64,000 nucleotides of DNA from DASPKT01 sp035626475. Its GTDB lineage: Bacteria > Pseudomonadota > Alphaproteobacteria > Azospirillales > Azospirillaceae. Position numbers and translations under genes: made by a program. Below are positions 43,401-51,535 of the stretch, in pieces; position 1 is the stretch's first letter; every line of letters starts with the position of its first letter. Below the pieces are notes generated by a model. That model made no database searches. It was not told the DNA's origin and saw only the letters and a list, made by a program, of their open reading frames with translations. The DNA lies in contig DASPNP010000038.1 of the NCBI GenBank assembly GCA_035626475.1, positions 1 to 64,000 on the forward strand, in the 5' to 3' direction.

Positions 43401-43728
43401 GCGGGCCAAGGCCGAGGCGGCGTCGGCCACCCTCATGGCGGAGGCGGCGCGGGCCGCGGCCTCGCAGCTGACGGCCGCACCGCCGCCGCTCTCCAGCCTG
43501 GCCGCCCCGCCGCCGGCGGCGTCCATGACCGCCATGGCCGCCAACAGCCGCTTCGAGGACGGCCGCATCGTCGACGGGCTGCGCCAGATCCAGGAGGAGA
43601 TGGCCGCCGCCCGCAAGGAGACCGAGGAGCTGCGGCGCGACATCGCCGACCAGTACGACACCTCGGCCGGCCTCGCCACCCGCCTGATCAACGCCGTCCG
43701 CGCCCCGGGAAAGGTGACCTTCGGATGA
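40453..43728 (+). CDS. Phage tail tape measure protein
   Basis: The 1091-residue protein is mostly alpha-helical and alanine-rich, with long coiled-coil stretches, and follows the gpG/gpGT pair as expected. A hydrophobic glycine-rich zone (about 270-320, AVGQAAGTVLPGGPEVW) fits the membrane-penetrating part. Near the C-terminus (residues 867-974) there are four 27-residue repeats. By the usual rule of about 1.5 angstroms per residue, the tail would be near 160 nm. The end overlaps the next gene by 4 bases. Confidence 0.9.
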   Translation: MANDVTIKIGADASGVAPAARKAGEELSRLKDSAGAGAKAMEALQRQIASIDKALSPKGLAEYAAAQEKLLSRKAELVAILGDERTAQEFIDRTLAAGNPLRAEAVRQQEALREEIERLAKLGRTPVEAYADEMERLNRLLAAGKINQEDFNRAAGGLDRELMGDAKRRAAAALEQFDRDAADLDELVSGGRRKKIDREAARFGDVLADAIVQGSEGGAKAVGAVFEKSVKSAMAAAVSTAMEDAYHGLREEMDAISPKIGETIGQALTSFAVAHGAAKLLGRSDAQARNAGIGAAVGQAAGTVLPGGPEVWRVIGSFVGGLFGPGKSVGPVGQVYFGQDRMRAGDFLSINSVGTDNGADRGATSKLGNDAKALFNALVTGLGASNVNFGKATVPGFMIEQNKDGYATQLNGVRKTFQTLEDALADFVTRALDLATGLEGAMPGADAFIQALQGKSLEEVQRAIDGVRQYRDLVKPPEQLGPYAQQVRELNAAYEEGRRFATEYRLDLTALRTEEESRRAALRRSFDDDIELRLLDITDPTQAALRRLDREFEQLRAEATATGGDLDRLNRLYQLQRTAIVGLDAPLRDLADRLDGAGGAENPFASAARGARTLAEQLRGLRSGLVDASAAMMTGELSPLSAADRLVQAQRQLDQVGALAAGGNAAAMRQLPELGRSTLELARQVLGSGEAYATLFEKVLGYQRHAADVAGEQAAAEERRANGLEGGARTYAQAMADLKQAMLDGVITPEERTRITEPLNRVRDAMTGLLPPEVARDIAGDIGTIVRAIGDDRPDAGTLTGALTRLGSTAAALADPIGRAEEALADALRTLDPLTGTPATGGATTGPAPIIPGVPANANGPTAAALIGPAIDFAGARNLGEILVLLGRMGADRIGPAFDFGGARSASDIFVLLGAMGAQRIGPGFDFAGRSDLSGVVTLIGGMAAERIGPAFDFGGATSLSGVVTLAAGRLFEVIGEARQAVERAKAEAASATLMAEAARAAASQLTAAPPPLSSLAAPPPAASMTAMAANSRFEDGRIVDGLRQIQEEMAAARKETEELRRDIADQYDTSAGLATRLINAVRAPGKVTFG
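43051..43374 (+). repeat. Four 27-codon tandem repeats in the tape measure gene
   Basis: Units begin at 43051, 43132, 43213 and 43294 with IGPAIDF, IGPAFDF, IGPGFDF and IGPAFDF, followed by a variable hydrophobic stretch (such as EILVLLGRMGADR). The 81-base period is exact and the units have diverged, so the array is not recent. Confidence 0.9.
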
Positions 43729-46055
43729 GCACGCTCGACCTGATGCTGGCGGACCGCACGGCCCGCCGCACCTATCTCGCCACGCTCCGGCCGGTGGCGC
43801 ATGTCGCCGGCCACATCGCCGTGGAGGCCGCGGCCGGCCGGCTGACCACCGCCACCCCGGGCCTGTTCGACGGGCTGGAGCCGGGCGACCGGCTGCGGCT
43901 GACCGGGAACGGCGCCGCCTTCTGGCTGAGCGTCGTGACGGTCGCCGGCGGCGGCACGGTGCTGGCCTTCGCCGCGCCCGACCCGGCACCCGCCGAGATG
44001 GCCGCGGCGGCCCGGGTGCTGAAGGGGGCGGTGCTGCGCACGCTCGCCACCCGCAGCTACACCACCGACCCGCAGGAGACGCCGCCCAACCGGCTGTACC
44101 GGGCGCGGCTGGCGGCAGGCACGCGCGGCGAGCGCTCGCTGTTCGACGGCGGGCGGCTGCGCTCGGGCTCGGTGGCGGGGCGCGCGACGCTGGTGCTGGA
44201 TGACCTCGACCGGCGGCTGTCGCCCTGGCGCGGCTGGGCCTGGGCCGGGCGGCCGGCGCTGGTCGAGGTGGGGGCGGTGAAGCCCTATGCCCGCGCCGAT
44301 TTCGGGCTGGTGCTGGACCATGTGGTCGTCGCCGCCGGCTGGACCGACGACACGCTGACCATCGAGACGGCCGACCGCCAGGCGCTGATCGACCGGGCGC
44401 CCTGGTCGCGGCCATACCAGGGCACCGGCGGCTTCCAGGGCGAGCCGGCGGCCCGGGGCGCCCGCGCGCCGCTCTGCTTCGGCTGGGTGGAGCATTGCCG
44501 GCCGCGCAAGGTCGGCAAGTCCGGCGGGCTGGAGATCTGGCAGTTCCATGACGGGCCGGTCGCCGCCCATGACCCGTCCTGGCACCGGGTCACCGCACGC
44601 GGGACGGTGCTGACCTACACCGCCGGCACGCCCGGCGCCGGGCAGTGGACGCTCGATGCGGCCCGGGGCTGCATCTTGACGGGCGGGGCGGTGGACGAGC
44701 CGCTGACCGCGCGGGTGAAGGGCTGCGCTGCGGGGAGCTTCGCCGAGACCGCCGGGCAGATCGTGCGGCGGCTGGCGACCCGGGCGCTGCTGGACGGCGA
44801 CGTCGCCTTCGACGCGCTGACGGTGGGGACGGGCGCGCGCACGCTGACCCTGCCGGGTCTGCCGCTGGCGGCGGGCGAGCGGGTGCTGGTCGCCGCCATG
44901 GCCGAGCAGAGCGCCTGGATGAGCGGCCTGGTCACCGCGCAGGACCCCGCCACCGGTGCCACGCAGGTCACGGTGGACGAGGCGGCGGGGGCGGGGAGCT
45001 TCAATGAATGGACCGTCAACCGGCTGGGCCTGACCGCCGTGGACGCCGCCAGCTTCACTGCGCTGGACACGGCCTGGCCGCACCCGATGGGTCTGTACCT
45101 CGCCAACGAGGGGGAGGGGGCGGACGGGCTGCTGTCGGCCTTCGACCGGATCATGCTGAGCGCCGACGGCTGGCACGACCAAGGGCGGGGCGGGGTGCTG
45201 CGGGTCGGGCGTCTGGGCACCGGCACGCCCAAGCGCGCCATCCGCGGCGGACGGCTGGAGGAGCTGCGCGAGATCCCGCTGCAGCCGGCGCCCTACCGCA
45301 TCACCGTCGGCTTCAGGCCGAACTTCGCCCCGCTGGCGGACAACGACCTGGTCGAGGCGGTGCGGGCCGAGGTGGTGAGCTTCGGCGAGTTCGAATCCAC
45401 CACCGGCTGGACCCTGGGCACCGGCTGGACCATCGCCGGCGGCCGCGCCACGGCCGCGGCGGGTACGGCCTCGTCGCTGTCGCGCACCATCACGCCGGCG
45501 GTGGCAGACCGCTACACGCTGCGCCTGGTGGTCTCCTCGCTGACCGCGGGGGCGCTGACGGTCACGGTGAACGGGACGGCAGTGGGGGCCGCCATCACGG
45601 CGGCCGGGACGGTGGAGCGCGCGGTCGACCTCGCCGCCATCGGCCAGACGCTGAGCCTGGACAAGAGCGCCGATTTCGCCGGGACGGTGGAGCTGGTCTC
45701 GCTCCGCTCCTCCCGCCATGCCGAGCTGACGGGGGCCTGCCTGCTGACCGACCCGGCGCTGCTGCCCGACATCCGCGCGGTGGCGGGGCGGGAGAGCCGG
45801 CCGCTGACGGTCGTCTCGCTGCTGCGCGACAAGACGCATGCCGAGGCGCTGCGCGACCGGCTGCGTGACTGGCACGCGGCGGGGCCGCGCGCCTGGCAGC
45901 TGGTGCAGAACGCGGCCGGCCTCACCGACGAGCTGGGTGACACGGTGACGCTCTCCGACGCCACGCCCGGCCTGGTCGGCGGCCGGGCCCTGCAGATCGT
46001 CCAGATCGACGACGACTACATCGACGAAACCGTCTCTTGCGTGGGGATCGGATGA
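43725..46055 (+). CDS. Phage tail-tip/hub protein
   Basis: The 776-residue protein follows the tape measure with an ATGA overlap, where distal-tail or hub proteins are encoded. The first 520 residues hold beta-rich tail domains; residues about 545-655 look like an inserted carbohydrate-binding-type beta sandwich (EFESTTGWTLGTGWTIAGG), and the C-terminal part (RESRPLTVVSLLRDKTHAEAL) returns to a tail-like pattern. No family name is secure. Confidence 0.7.
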   Translation: MSTLDLMLADRTARRTYLATLRPVAHVAGHIAVEAAAGRLTTATPGLFDGLEPGDRLRLTGNGAAFWLSVVTVAGGGTVLAFAAPDPAPAEMAAAARVLKGAVLRTLATRSYTTDPQETPPNRLYRARLAAGTRGERSLFDGGRLRSGSVAGRATLVLDDLDRRLSPWRGWAWAGRPALVEVGAVKPYARADFGLVLDHVVVAAGWTDDTLTIETADRQALIDRAPWSRPYQGTGGFQGEPAARGARAPLCFGWVEHCRPRKVGKSGGLEIWQFHDGPVAAHDPSWHRVTARGTVLTYTAGTPGAGQWTLDAARGCILTGGAVDEPLTARVKGCAAGSFAETAGQIVRRLATRALLDGDVAFDALTVGTGARTLTLPGLPLAAGERVLVAAMAEQSAWMSGLVTAQDPATGATQVTVDEAAGAGSFNEWTVNRLGLTAVDAASFTALDTAWPHPMGLYLANEGEGADGLLSAFDRIMLSADGWHDQGRGGVLRVGRLGTGTPKRAIRGGRLEELREIPLQPAPYRITVGFRPNFAPLADNDLVEAVRAEVVSFGEFESTTGWTLGTGWTIAGGRATAAAGTASSLSRTITPAVADRYTLRLVVSSLTAGALTVTVNGTAVGAAITAAGTVERAVDLAAIGQTLSLDKSADFAGTVELVSLRSSRHAELTGACLLTDPALLPDIRAVAGRESRPLTVVSLLRDKTHAEALRDRLRDWHAAGPRAWQLVQNAAGLTDELGDTVTLSDATPGLVGGRALQIVQIDDDYIDETVSCVGIG

Positions 46056-47200
46056 TGGAACGCGCCCGCAACATCATGTTCGTGTACGACGACCATCTGC
46101 GCCGCGAGGGCGTGACGGTCCAGGGCACGCCCTTCTACCCCGCCATGGGGCCGGAGCGGCTGCTGAACGACGACCTGGACGATTTCGCCCGGCTGGACTG
46201 GTCGTCCGGAAACCGCACGGCGACGATCAAGGTCGATCTCGGCCAGACCCGCGCCGTCTCCGCCGTCTGCTTCGCCAACACCGGCCTGTCGCCGGCGGCC
46301 TCGCGGCGGCTGCGCCTGTCGAACGACCCGGCGCTGCTGGGCGGCACGCCGGACGCCGCCGCCACGGTGCATGACGACTGGACGGTGGTCGGCGAGACCC
46401 AGGGCCTGTCGCAGCGCACGATCGGGCCGGGGCCGGTCACCATGACGGTGGCGGCCAACCTCGGCTTCCTGCCGAACCGCGGCGCCCGACTGGTGGCGCC
46501 GGACGGCTCCTTCATGCAGGGCGACGTGACCGCCTTCGACGCCGCCCGCGGGCTGCTGGCGCTGGAGGTGACGCAGTGGATCGGCTCGGGCACGCATGGC
46601 GCCTGGACGGTGCAGCTGCTGTCGGGCGACGTGAACGTCTTCCCGCCGACCCGCACGCCCGAGGGCGGGCTCTGGGGCGACTATCCCTGGTCGGGCGTGG
46701 ACTATCGGCTGAAGGTGCCCTTCGTGCAGCTGCTGCCGCCGCTGACCGGCACCGCGCGCTATGCCCTGCTGCAGCTGGGCGACGCCACCAACCCGGCGCT
46801 CTGGTGCGACATGAAGCGGCTGCTGGTGGGGCCCGCCTGGCAGCCCAGCAGCAACATAGAGCCGCGCTACGAATGGGCGCCGGAGAGCCTGACCCAGCGC
46901 CGGCGGCGGCGCGGCGGCGGCCAGTCGGTACGGGCCGGCGGCCGCTACCGCGTGCTGAGCCTGGTCATGGAGTACCTGCCGGGGGCGGAGGCCTACGGCA
47001 ACACCTCGCTGATGAGCCAGCTGGTCGGCACCGAGCGGCCCTTCCTGACCGTCATCAGCCCCCAGGGCGACGGGGTGCGGCTGGCGCACGAGACGCTGTG
47101 GGGCAACCTCGTCCGCCTGCCGCGCGTGACCCGTCAGGGCCCGGGCGACCACTACAGGGTGGAGCTCCAGATCGAGGAGTGGCCGGACGAATCCGCCTGA
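46052..47200 (+). CDS. Phage tail-tip protein
   Basis: The 382-residue protein overlaps the preceding gene (ATGA). It has a jelly-roll look at the N-terminus (TATIKVDLGQTRAVSAVCFA) like discoidin-type folds, and an Arg-rich stretch near 290. It lies between the hub-like and fibre genes, so it is probably part of the tail tip. A second ATG at 46055 is also possible. Confidence 0.65.
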   Translation: MMERARNIMFVYDDHLRREGVTVQGTPFYPAMGPERLLNDDLDDFARLDWSSGNRTATIKVDLGQTRAVSAVCFANTGLSPAASRRLRLSNDPALLGGTPDAAATVHDDWTVVGETQGLSQRTIGPGPVTMTVAANLGFLPNRGARLVAPDGSFMQGDVTAFDAARGLLALEVTQWIGSGTHGAWTVQLLSGDVNVFPPTRTPEGGLWGDYPWSGVDYRLKVPFVQLLPPLTGTARYALLQLGDATNPALWCDMKRLLVGPAWQPSSNIEPRYEWAPESLTQRRRRRGGGQSVRAGGRYRVLSLVMEYLPGAEAYGNTSLMSQLVGTERPFLTVISPQGDGVRLAHETLWGNLVRLPRVTRQGPGDHYRVELQIEEWPDESA

Positions 47201-47250
47201 CCCTGCCCACATCCCCGCGCCCCGACCCCCTCGAGAAAGGAGACGACGCC

Positions 47251-49704
47251 ATGCCGGCGCCCGACCATATCGCCACGCTGAACGACGTGGACTACGCCCT
47301 GTCCGACTTCATCAACACCGGCTGGTTCACCAAGCTGCCGGAGGTGCTGCAGAACGCCGTGCAGCACGTGGTGAAGAGCCGCCAGGCCCGCTGCACCCAG
47401 CCCATCCAGGTCAACCTGTCGCCCAAGACGGTGACGGTGACCAAGGAGCGGCCCTATGTGGCCGGCGACCCCCTGCGCCTCATCCATACCGAGGACCCGT
47501 CGGTCTGGCTGTCCGGCCGCGCCACCGGCTACGACCCCGCCACCGGCGCGCTCTCCTTCCAGCCGGATGCGGTGGGCGGGTCTGGCACCCATGCCACCTG
47601 GCTGGTGGTGCCGGACCTGGGCGGCGCGCTGGACCGGGCGCTGGTCAGCCTGGGCTCCAACCTCAACACCGCCAGTACGACGAACACCGTCCCGGTGCAG
47701 ACCGGCAGCCGGACGCTGACCGTCTCCGCCTGGCGGCCGTTCCAGCCGGGCCAGTTCATCCTGGCGACCGACCAGGCGAGCCCGGCGCGCTGGATCTTCG
47801 GCCAGCTCACGGCGGTGAACCAGGGCGCCGGCACCATCACGCTGAACGTAACGCGCACCAGCGGCGTCGGCACGCCGGCGGGCTGGACCATCACCGGCTG
47901 CGGGCCGGAGGGGCTGCAGGGCGTGACGCTGCAGGGGCAGACGACGGTGACGGCGACGCAGACGCTGGCCAACTGGAACGCCACGCTGATCACCCTGAAC
48001 GCCTCGGCCGACGATCAGGTGCTGACCCTGCCCAGCGCCGCCACCCTGCAGGTCGGCACGCTGGTGACCGTCAACTGCACCGGCCGGGGCATGATCGTGC
48101 GCTGCCAGTCCGGCGCCACCCTGTTCCAGATCGCGCAGGCCGGGTTCGTCGTCGCCAAGCTGACCGGCGTGTCGGCCGACGGCACCTGGGAGCTGATGGG
48201 GCGGGGCTACATCCAGGGCGCGGCGGTGCTGACGCCGCAGACGATCACGGGTGCGGTCGGCAGCAGCAACCATTCCGGCATCTACCAGCACAAGGCCGGC
48301 TGCTATGTCATGTACTACGTGGTCGGCAGCGCCTGGGTGATGCGCTACGTCACGATCAACCTGACCACCGGCGCGCTGACCGTCGGGACGCCGCTGACGG
48401 TCGACGCGAGCGCGGGCGCCATCAACGCCCCGGCCTTCCACTTCGTCGACGCCAACCGCTTCTTCGTTTTCCGCCAGGGCAGCTCGGCTTACAACAGCGG
48501 CTACCTGCTGTCGGTGGACGGGGCCAACAACCTCACCTCCGGCGCCCTCGCCAGCTGGACGAACACCGGGAACAACTATTTCAGCGTGGTCATCCTCAAC
48601 GGCGCGACGCAGCGGCTGCTGCTCCGCACCGCCGACGTATTCACGGCCTTCCGCAGCTATTGGCGGCTCCTCGATTTCGGCGCCAGCGGCACGGCGGTCA
48701 CCGTCGGCGCCGAGGCGGTCGGGCCCAACTATTTCAGCCAGACCTATGTGCCCGCCAACGCGATGAAGCTGAGCGAGACGCGGGTGGCCGAGGTGGGCTG
48801 GCGCACCTCAAGCAACCTGATCTGCGCCCATTCGGTCGATCTGGGCAGCAGCGGCACCACAGTGACGGTCAATCCCGCCTTCTCGTCCAGCACCTATGGC
48901 GCCGCCACCTCCGTGCCGTTCTCCAACGGCAGCTACGTGTTCCTGGTCTGCTCCAGCAACATCGTGCTGCTGAACTTCACCGCCGCCACGCCGACGGCGT
49001 CGACCGTCACGGCGACGGGTGGCGGGCTCGGTGGGGCATACACGGTGGCGTACGACATCTCGGCAACGCACAAGGTCTACGTCCAGAACAGCGCCGCCGG
49101 AGCGATCGCGCTTGCCACCCTGACCAGCGGCGGCGCCGCGACATGGAACTACCTGTCCGGCCTGACCGGCGCCAACGCCGTGCTGAACACCAATTTGGGC
49201 CAGGCGAACCGTCTGTTCGTGGCCGGTTCCGGCGTCATCTACGAATTGAGCGTGACGGGCACGGCGCTCGCCCTGGTGGCGACCTACAATCTGCCGCTGG
49301 CCGCGACCAGCATGACGATTCACCCGATGGGCGCTACGGAGGCGGTCGGGGCCACCGGCAGCTATGTCTGCCGGCTGAGCTACGACACCGCGCTGCGCTT
49401 CCAGAACGTCACGCCGGCGGCCAACCCCGTTCTGCGGCGCCCGCCGTCGGGTGCCGCCAAGACGGTCGTATCGACCGGCAACACCCTGGCGATCGTCGAG
49501 GCCGGCGTCGGTATCCGCACCACCGGCATCGATTTCGTGAGCCTCGCCGCCGACCACAACGCCATGAATGTGGACAGCTGGAGCAACCACAGCAGCGGCG
49601 GCGGTCTGCCGGATGCGGTGGCGGCGGGCACCACGTTGGTGCTGCTGCGGCAAACCATCGGCGCCTCCATCACATACTCCTTCGCTCCCGCCCTTCTCGC
49701 CTGA
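47251..49704 (+). CDS. Phage tail fibre with propeller-like receptor-binding region
   Basis: The 817-residue protein starts with a short conserved-looking N-terminal part (IATLNDVDYALSDFINTGWF) that probably anchors it to the tail tip. The C-terminal two-thirds are Thr/Ser/Gly-rich with repeated beta blades, as in FG- or Kelch-like propellers, and likely bind the host surface. AAAGGAGA precedes the ATG at 47251; a longer upstream reading is spurious. Confidence 0.72.
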   Translation: MPAPDHIATLNDVDYALSDFINTGWFTKLPEVLQNAVQHVVKSRQARCTQPIQVNLSPKTVTVTKERPYVAGDPLRLIHTEDPSVWLSGRATGYDPATGALSFQPDAVGGSGTHATWLVVPDLGGALDRALVSLGSNLNTASTTNTVPVQTGSRTLTVSAWRPFQPGQFILATDQASPARWIFGQLTAVNQGAGTITLNVTRTSGVGTPAGWTITGCGPEGLQGVTLQGQTTVTATQTLANWNATLITLNASADDQVLTLPSAATLQVGTLVTVNCTGRGMIVRCQSGATLFQIAQAGFVVAKLTGVSADGTWELMGRGYIQGAAVLTPQTITGAVGSSNHSGIYQHKAGCYVMYYVVGSAWVMRYVTINLTTGALTVGTPLTVDASAGAINAPAFHFVDANRFFVFRQGSSAYNSGYLLSVDGANNLTSGALASWTNTGNNYFSVVILNGATQRLLLRTADVFTAFRSYWRLLDFGASGTAVTVGAEAVGPNYFSQTYVPANAMKLSETRVAEVGWRTSSNLICAHSVDLGSSGTTVTVNPAFSSSTYGAATSVPFSNGSYVFLVCSSNIVLLNFTAATPTASTVTATGGGLGGAYTVAYDISATHKVYVQNSAAGAIALATLTSGGAATWNYLSGLTGANAVLNTNLGQANRLFVAGSGVIYELSVTGTALALVATYNLPLAATSMTIHPMGATEAVGATGSYVCRLSYDTALRFQNVTPAANPVLRRPPSGAAKTVVSTGNTLAIVEAGVGIRTTGIDFVSLAADHNAMNVDSWSNHSSGGGLPDAVAAGTTLVLLRQTIGASITYSFAPALLA

Positions 49705-49714
49705 GGATCACGCC

Positions 49715-50203
49715 ATGCAGCTTCTCGTGACCGGGGACGGCACCGTCCTCGCCGCCGCCGCCGACATGCCGGCCCTGCAGCCGCAGGGCGGCGTCTACCA
49801 TCTTCCCGGGATGGACTACCCGGCCGCGCTGGTCGGCGTGGCGACCGTGTCGGGAGACCCGCCCGCCTGCCAGCCCGGCCAGTTCCTGCTGGCGGAAGGG
49901 CAACTGGTGCCCAACCCGGCCTTCGACGCTTCGCCCCCGCCGGCGCCGCGGCGGGTGGCCGACCGCGCGCGGCTCGACCCGGCCGACTTCTTCTCCCTGT
50001 TCACCGAGGCGGAGGAGGAGGCGATCTGCGAGGCGGCGCTGGCCGACGCGCAGGTGCTGCGCTGGTACAGCCGCGCCAACCGCGCCAGCTGGATCGACCT
50101 GGACGATCCGCAGACGGAGGCCGGCCTGACCGTTGCCGCGGCGATCATCCCGCTGGCGCCGGAGCGGCTGGCGGCGATCCGCCGCGGCGAGCTTAAGCGC
50201 TAG
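49715..50203 (+). CDS. Phage protein, possibly fibre-associated
   Basis: The 162-residue protein follows the fibre gene by 10 bases. The N-terminal half is beta-rich (VTGDGTVLAAAADMP), and the C-terminal half has RARLDPADFFSLFTEAEEEAI and ends in a basic helix, a layout seen in proteins encoded after phage fibres. Function not known. It is the last clear phage gene. Confidence 0.6.
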   Translation: MQLLVTGDGTVLAAAADMPALQPQGGVYHLPGMDYPAALVGVATVSGDPPACQPGQFLLAEGQLVPNPAFDASPPPAPRRVADRARLDPADFFSLFTEAEEEAICEAALADAQVLRWYSRANRASWIDLDDPQTEAGLTVAAAIIPLAPERLAAIRRGELKR

Positions 50204-50236
50204 GGCGCGGGCAGGGGTTCCTTGCCTGCCCGGGCG

Positions 50237-50272
50237 AAAGGGGGCACTCTCGGGACCGAGGTGCCCCCTTTC
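50237..50272 (+). terminator. Strong hairpin terminator at the end of the tail operon
   Basis: AAAGGGGGCAC (50237-50247) pairs perfectly with GTGCCCCCTTT (50261-50271), and the inner CTCGG/CCGAG extends the stem. Only TTTCCC follows, so the U-run is short. It lies right after the last phage gene and marks a natural end of the late transcript. Confidence 0.65.
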
Positions 50273-50289
50273 CCTATCCGGAGGCCGCC

Positions 50290-50610
50290 ATGGCCGATCC
50301 CCGCGACGAGCTGCTGCGCCAGATGCGCGCCATCCGCGAGCGCCTGGACCCCGACCTGCTGGAGCGGGCGGGGCAGGCGGCGGAGGCGATCCAGTCCGGC
50401 AAGGCCAAGCCGGCGCCCGAGCCCGAGCCGGAGATGGTGCCCTACGACAAGGAGGCGGCTCGCGCCGCCGTCATGTCCTTCCTGCAGGCGCGCCACGATG
50501 GCGGCCAGTTCGCGCAGAAGCTGATGGAGGCGATGAAGCGCGGCGACGACGCGCAGCGCGCCTATGGCGGCGCGGCGCCCAAGCCGGGCGGCGTCACGCG
50601 CAAGGCCTGA
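50290..50610 (+). CDS. Small charged protein of unknown function
   Basis: The 106-residue protein has an N-terminal helix (DELLRQMRAIRERLDPDLL), a proline/glutamate linker (KPAPEPEPEM) and a second helical part ending in a basic tail. CGGAGG precedes the ATG. It stops 3 bases from the convergent ruvX gene. It may be host or phage-derived; no family recognised. Confidence 0.6.
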   Translation: MADPRDELLRQMRAIRERLDPDLLERAGQAAEAIQSGKAKPAPEPEPEMVPYDKEAARAAVMSFLQARHDGGQFAQKLMEAMKRGDDAQRAYGGAAPKPGGVTRKA

Positions 50611-50613
50611 GGC

Positions 50614-51156
50614 TCAGTCCTCGGCCCCGTCCGGGCCGCCGGCATCGTCGGCGTCGGGCTCCCCGGCCTCCTGCTCCTTCTGCCGCTGCAGGAAGTCCAG
50701 CGCGCCCTGGAGGATATAGGCGGCGGCCATGCGGTCCACGACCTCGTCGCGCCGCTTCCGGGTCATGTCCCAGCCGATCATCATCCGCTCCACCGCCGAG
50801 GTGGAGAGGCGCTCGTCCCAGAAGGCGATCTCCGCGACCTGGCCCAGCAGGTCGGCCCGCTCGATCAGGTTGAGGGCGAACTGCCGGGCCGACTGGGCGG
50901 CCGGCCCCTCGCTGCCGTCCATGTTGACCGGCAGCCCGATGACGAAGCCGGCCACGCCGCGGCCCTTCAGCTCGCGCCGCAGCTCCTGGATGTCGACCGT
51001 GAACTTCTTGCGGGCAATGGTGCCGACGGGCGAGGCGACCTTCAGCCCTGGGTCGGAGATCGCCAGACCGATGGTGGTGGAGCCCAGATCGAGCCCCATC
51101 AGCCGCCCGTTCCGGGGCAGCATGCCGGCCAGTTCCGTGAGGTTGCGGATCGCCAT
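50614..51156 (-). CDS. ruvX: YqgF/RuvX family putative Holliday junction resolvase
   Basis: The 180-residue protein has the RNase H-like motifs of the family: LMGLDLGSTTIGLAISD (first catalytic Asp), GLPVNMDGSEGP, WDERLSTSAVERMM, and RRDEVVDRMAAAYILQ with the last acidic residue. Members act in rRNA end processing (pre-16S) or recombination. The acidic C-terminal tail is variable. It is divergent from gatCA, a known alphaproteobacterial arrangement. Confidence 0.92.
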   Translation of the reverse strand: MAIRNLTELAGMLPRNGRLMGLDLGSTTIGLAISDPGLKVASPVGTIARKKFTVDIQELRRELKGRGVAGFVIGLPVNMDGSEGPAAQSARQFALNLIERADLLGQVAEIAFWDERLSTSAVERMMIGWDMTRKRRDEVVDRMAAAYILQGALDFLQRQKEQEAGEPDADDAGGPDGAED

Positions 51157-51247
51157 AGCGGGTGATACCTTCCGCGCCGCCCGGCCAAAGGCCCCCTGGG
51201 GGACCTCCGGCGGGCCTGAATTTCCTTACGGTGAGAGACTTAGCACC

Positions 51248-51535
51248 ATGTCGCTCGACAAGGCCACAGTGGCGAGGATCGCGCATCTCGCCCGCATCAA
51301 GGTCCCCGAGGCGGAGCAGGAGAGCCTGGCCGGCGAGCTGGACGGGCTGCTGAAGTGGGTCGAGCAGCTGGGCGAGGTCGACACCGACGGCGTGGCGCCC
51401 ATGTCGAGCGTGCTGAACGTCTCGCTGCGCCGCCGCCCCGACGTGGTGAACGACGGCGGCTATCCCGACAAGGTCGTGAAGAACGCCCCCGACGCCGCCG
51501 AGCATTTCTTCTCCGTTCCGAAGGTTGTCGAGTGA
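51248..51535 (+). CDS. gatC: Aspartyl/glutamyl-tRNA amidotransferase subunit C
   Basis: The 95-residue protein matches GatC: VARIAHLARIKVPEAEQESLAGEL, LKWVEQLGEVDTDGVAP and the end NAPDAAEHFFSVPKVVE. It stabilises GatA in the GatCAB complex that amidates mischarged tRNA. Its stop overlaps the gatA start by one base. gatB is not in the window. Confidence 0.95.
   Translation: MSLDKATVARIAHLARIKVPEAEQESLAGELDGLLKWVEQLGEVDTDGVAPMSSVLNVSLRRRPDVVNDGGYPDKVVKNAPDAAEHFFSVPKVVE

Larger units (their letters stand above)
21485..50610. mobile_element. Phage-derived head and tail gene region, split and apparently incomplete
   Basis: Small and large terminase, portal, protease/major capsid fusion, head-tail joining, tail tube, gpG/gpGT, tape measure and tail-tip genes define a Mu-like head with a long non-contractile tail. 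No integrase, transposase A/B, repressor, replication, holin or separate endolysin gene is recognisable. The genes lie in two blocks separated by six host-like genes at 29.1-34.1 kb. Boundaries are approximate: slyX on the left and ruvX on the right are chromosomal. Confidence 0.8.

Noticed and set aside
42642..45875. A 1077-residue reading frame on the minus strand
   Set aside because: It is antisense to the tape-measure and tail-tip genes. Long antisense frames are expected in DNA of this GC content; the sequence is low-complexity in Gln, Arg and Gly and matches no family.
43725..47200. Contractile-tail baseplate genes
   Set aside because: No sheath, lysozyme-spike or gpW/gpJ-like genes are visible; gene order and the gpG/gpGT frameshift favour a non-contractile tail.
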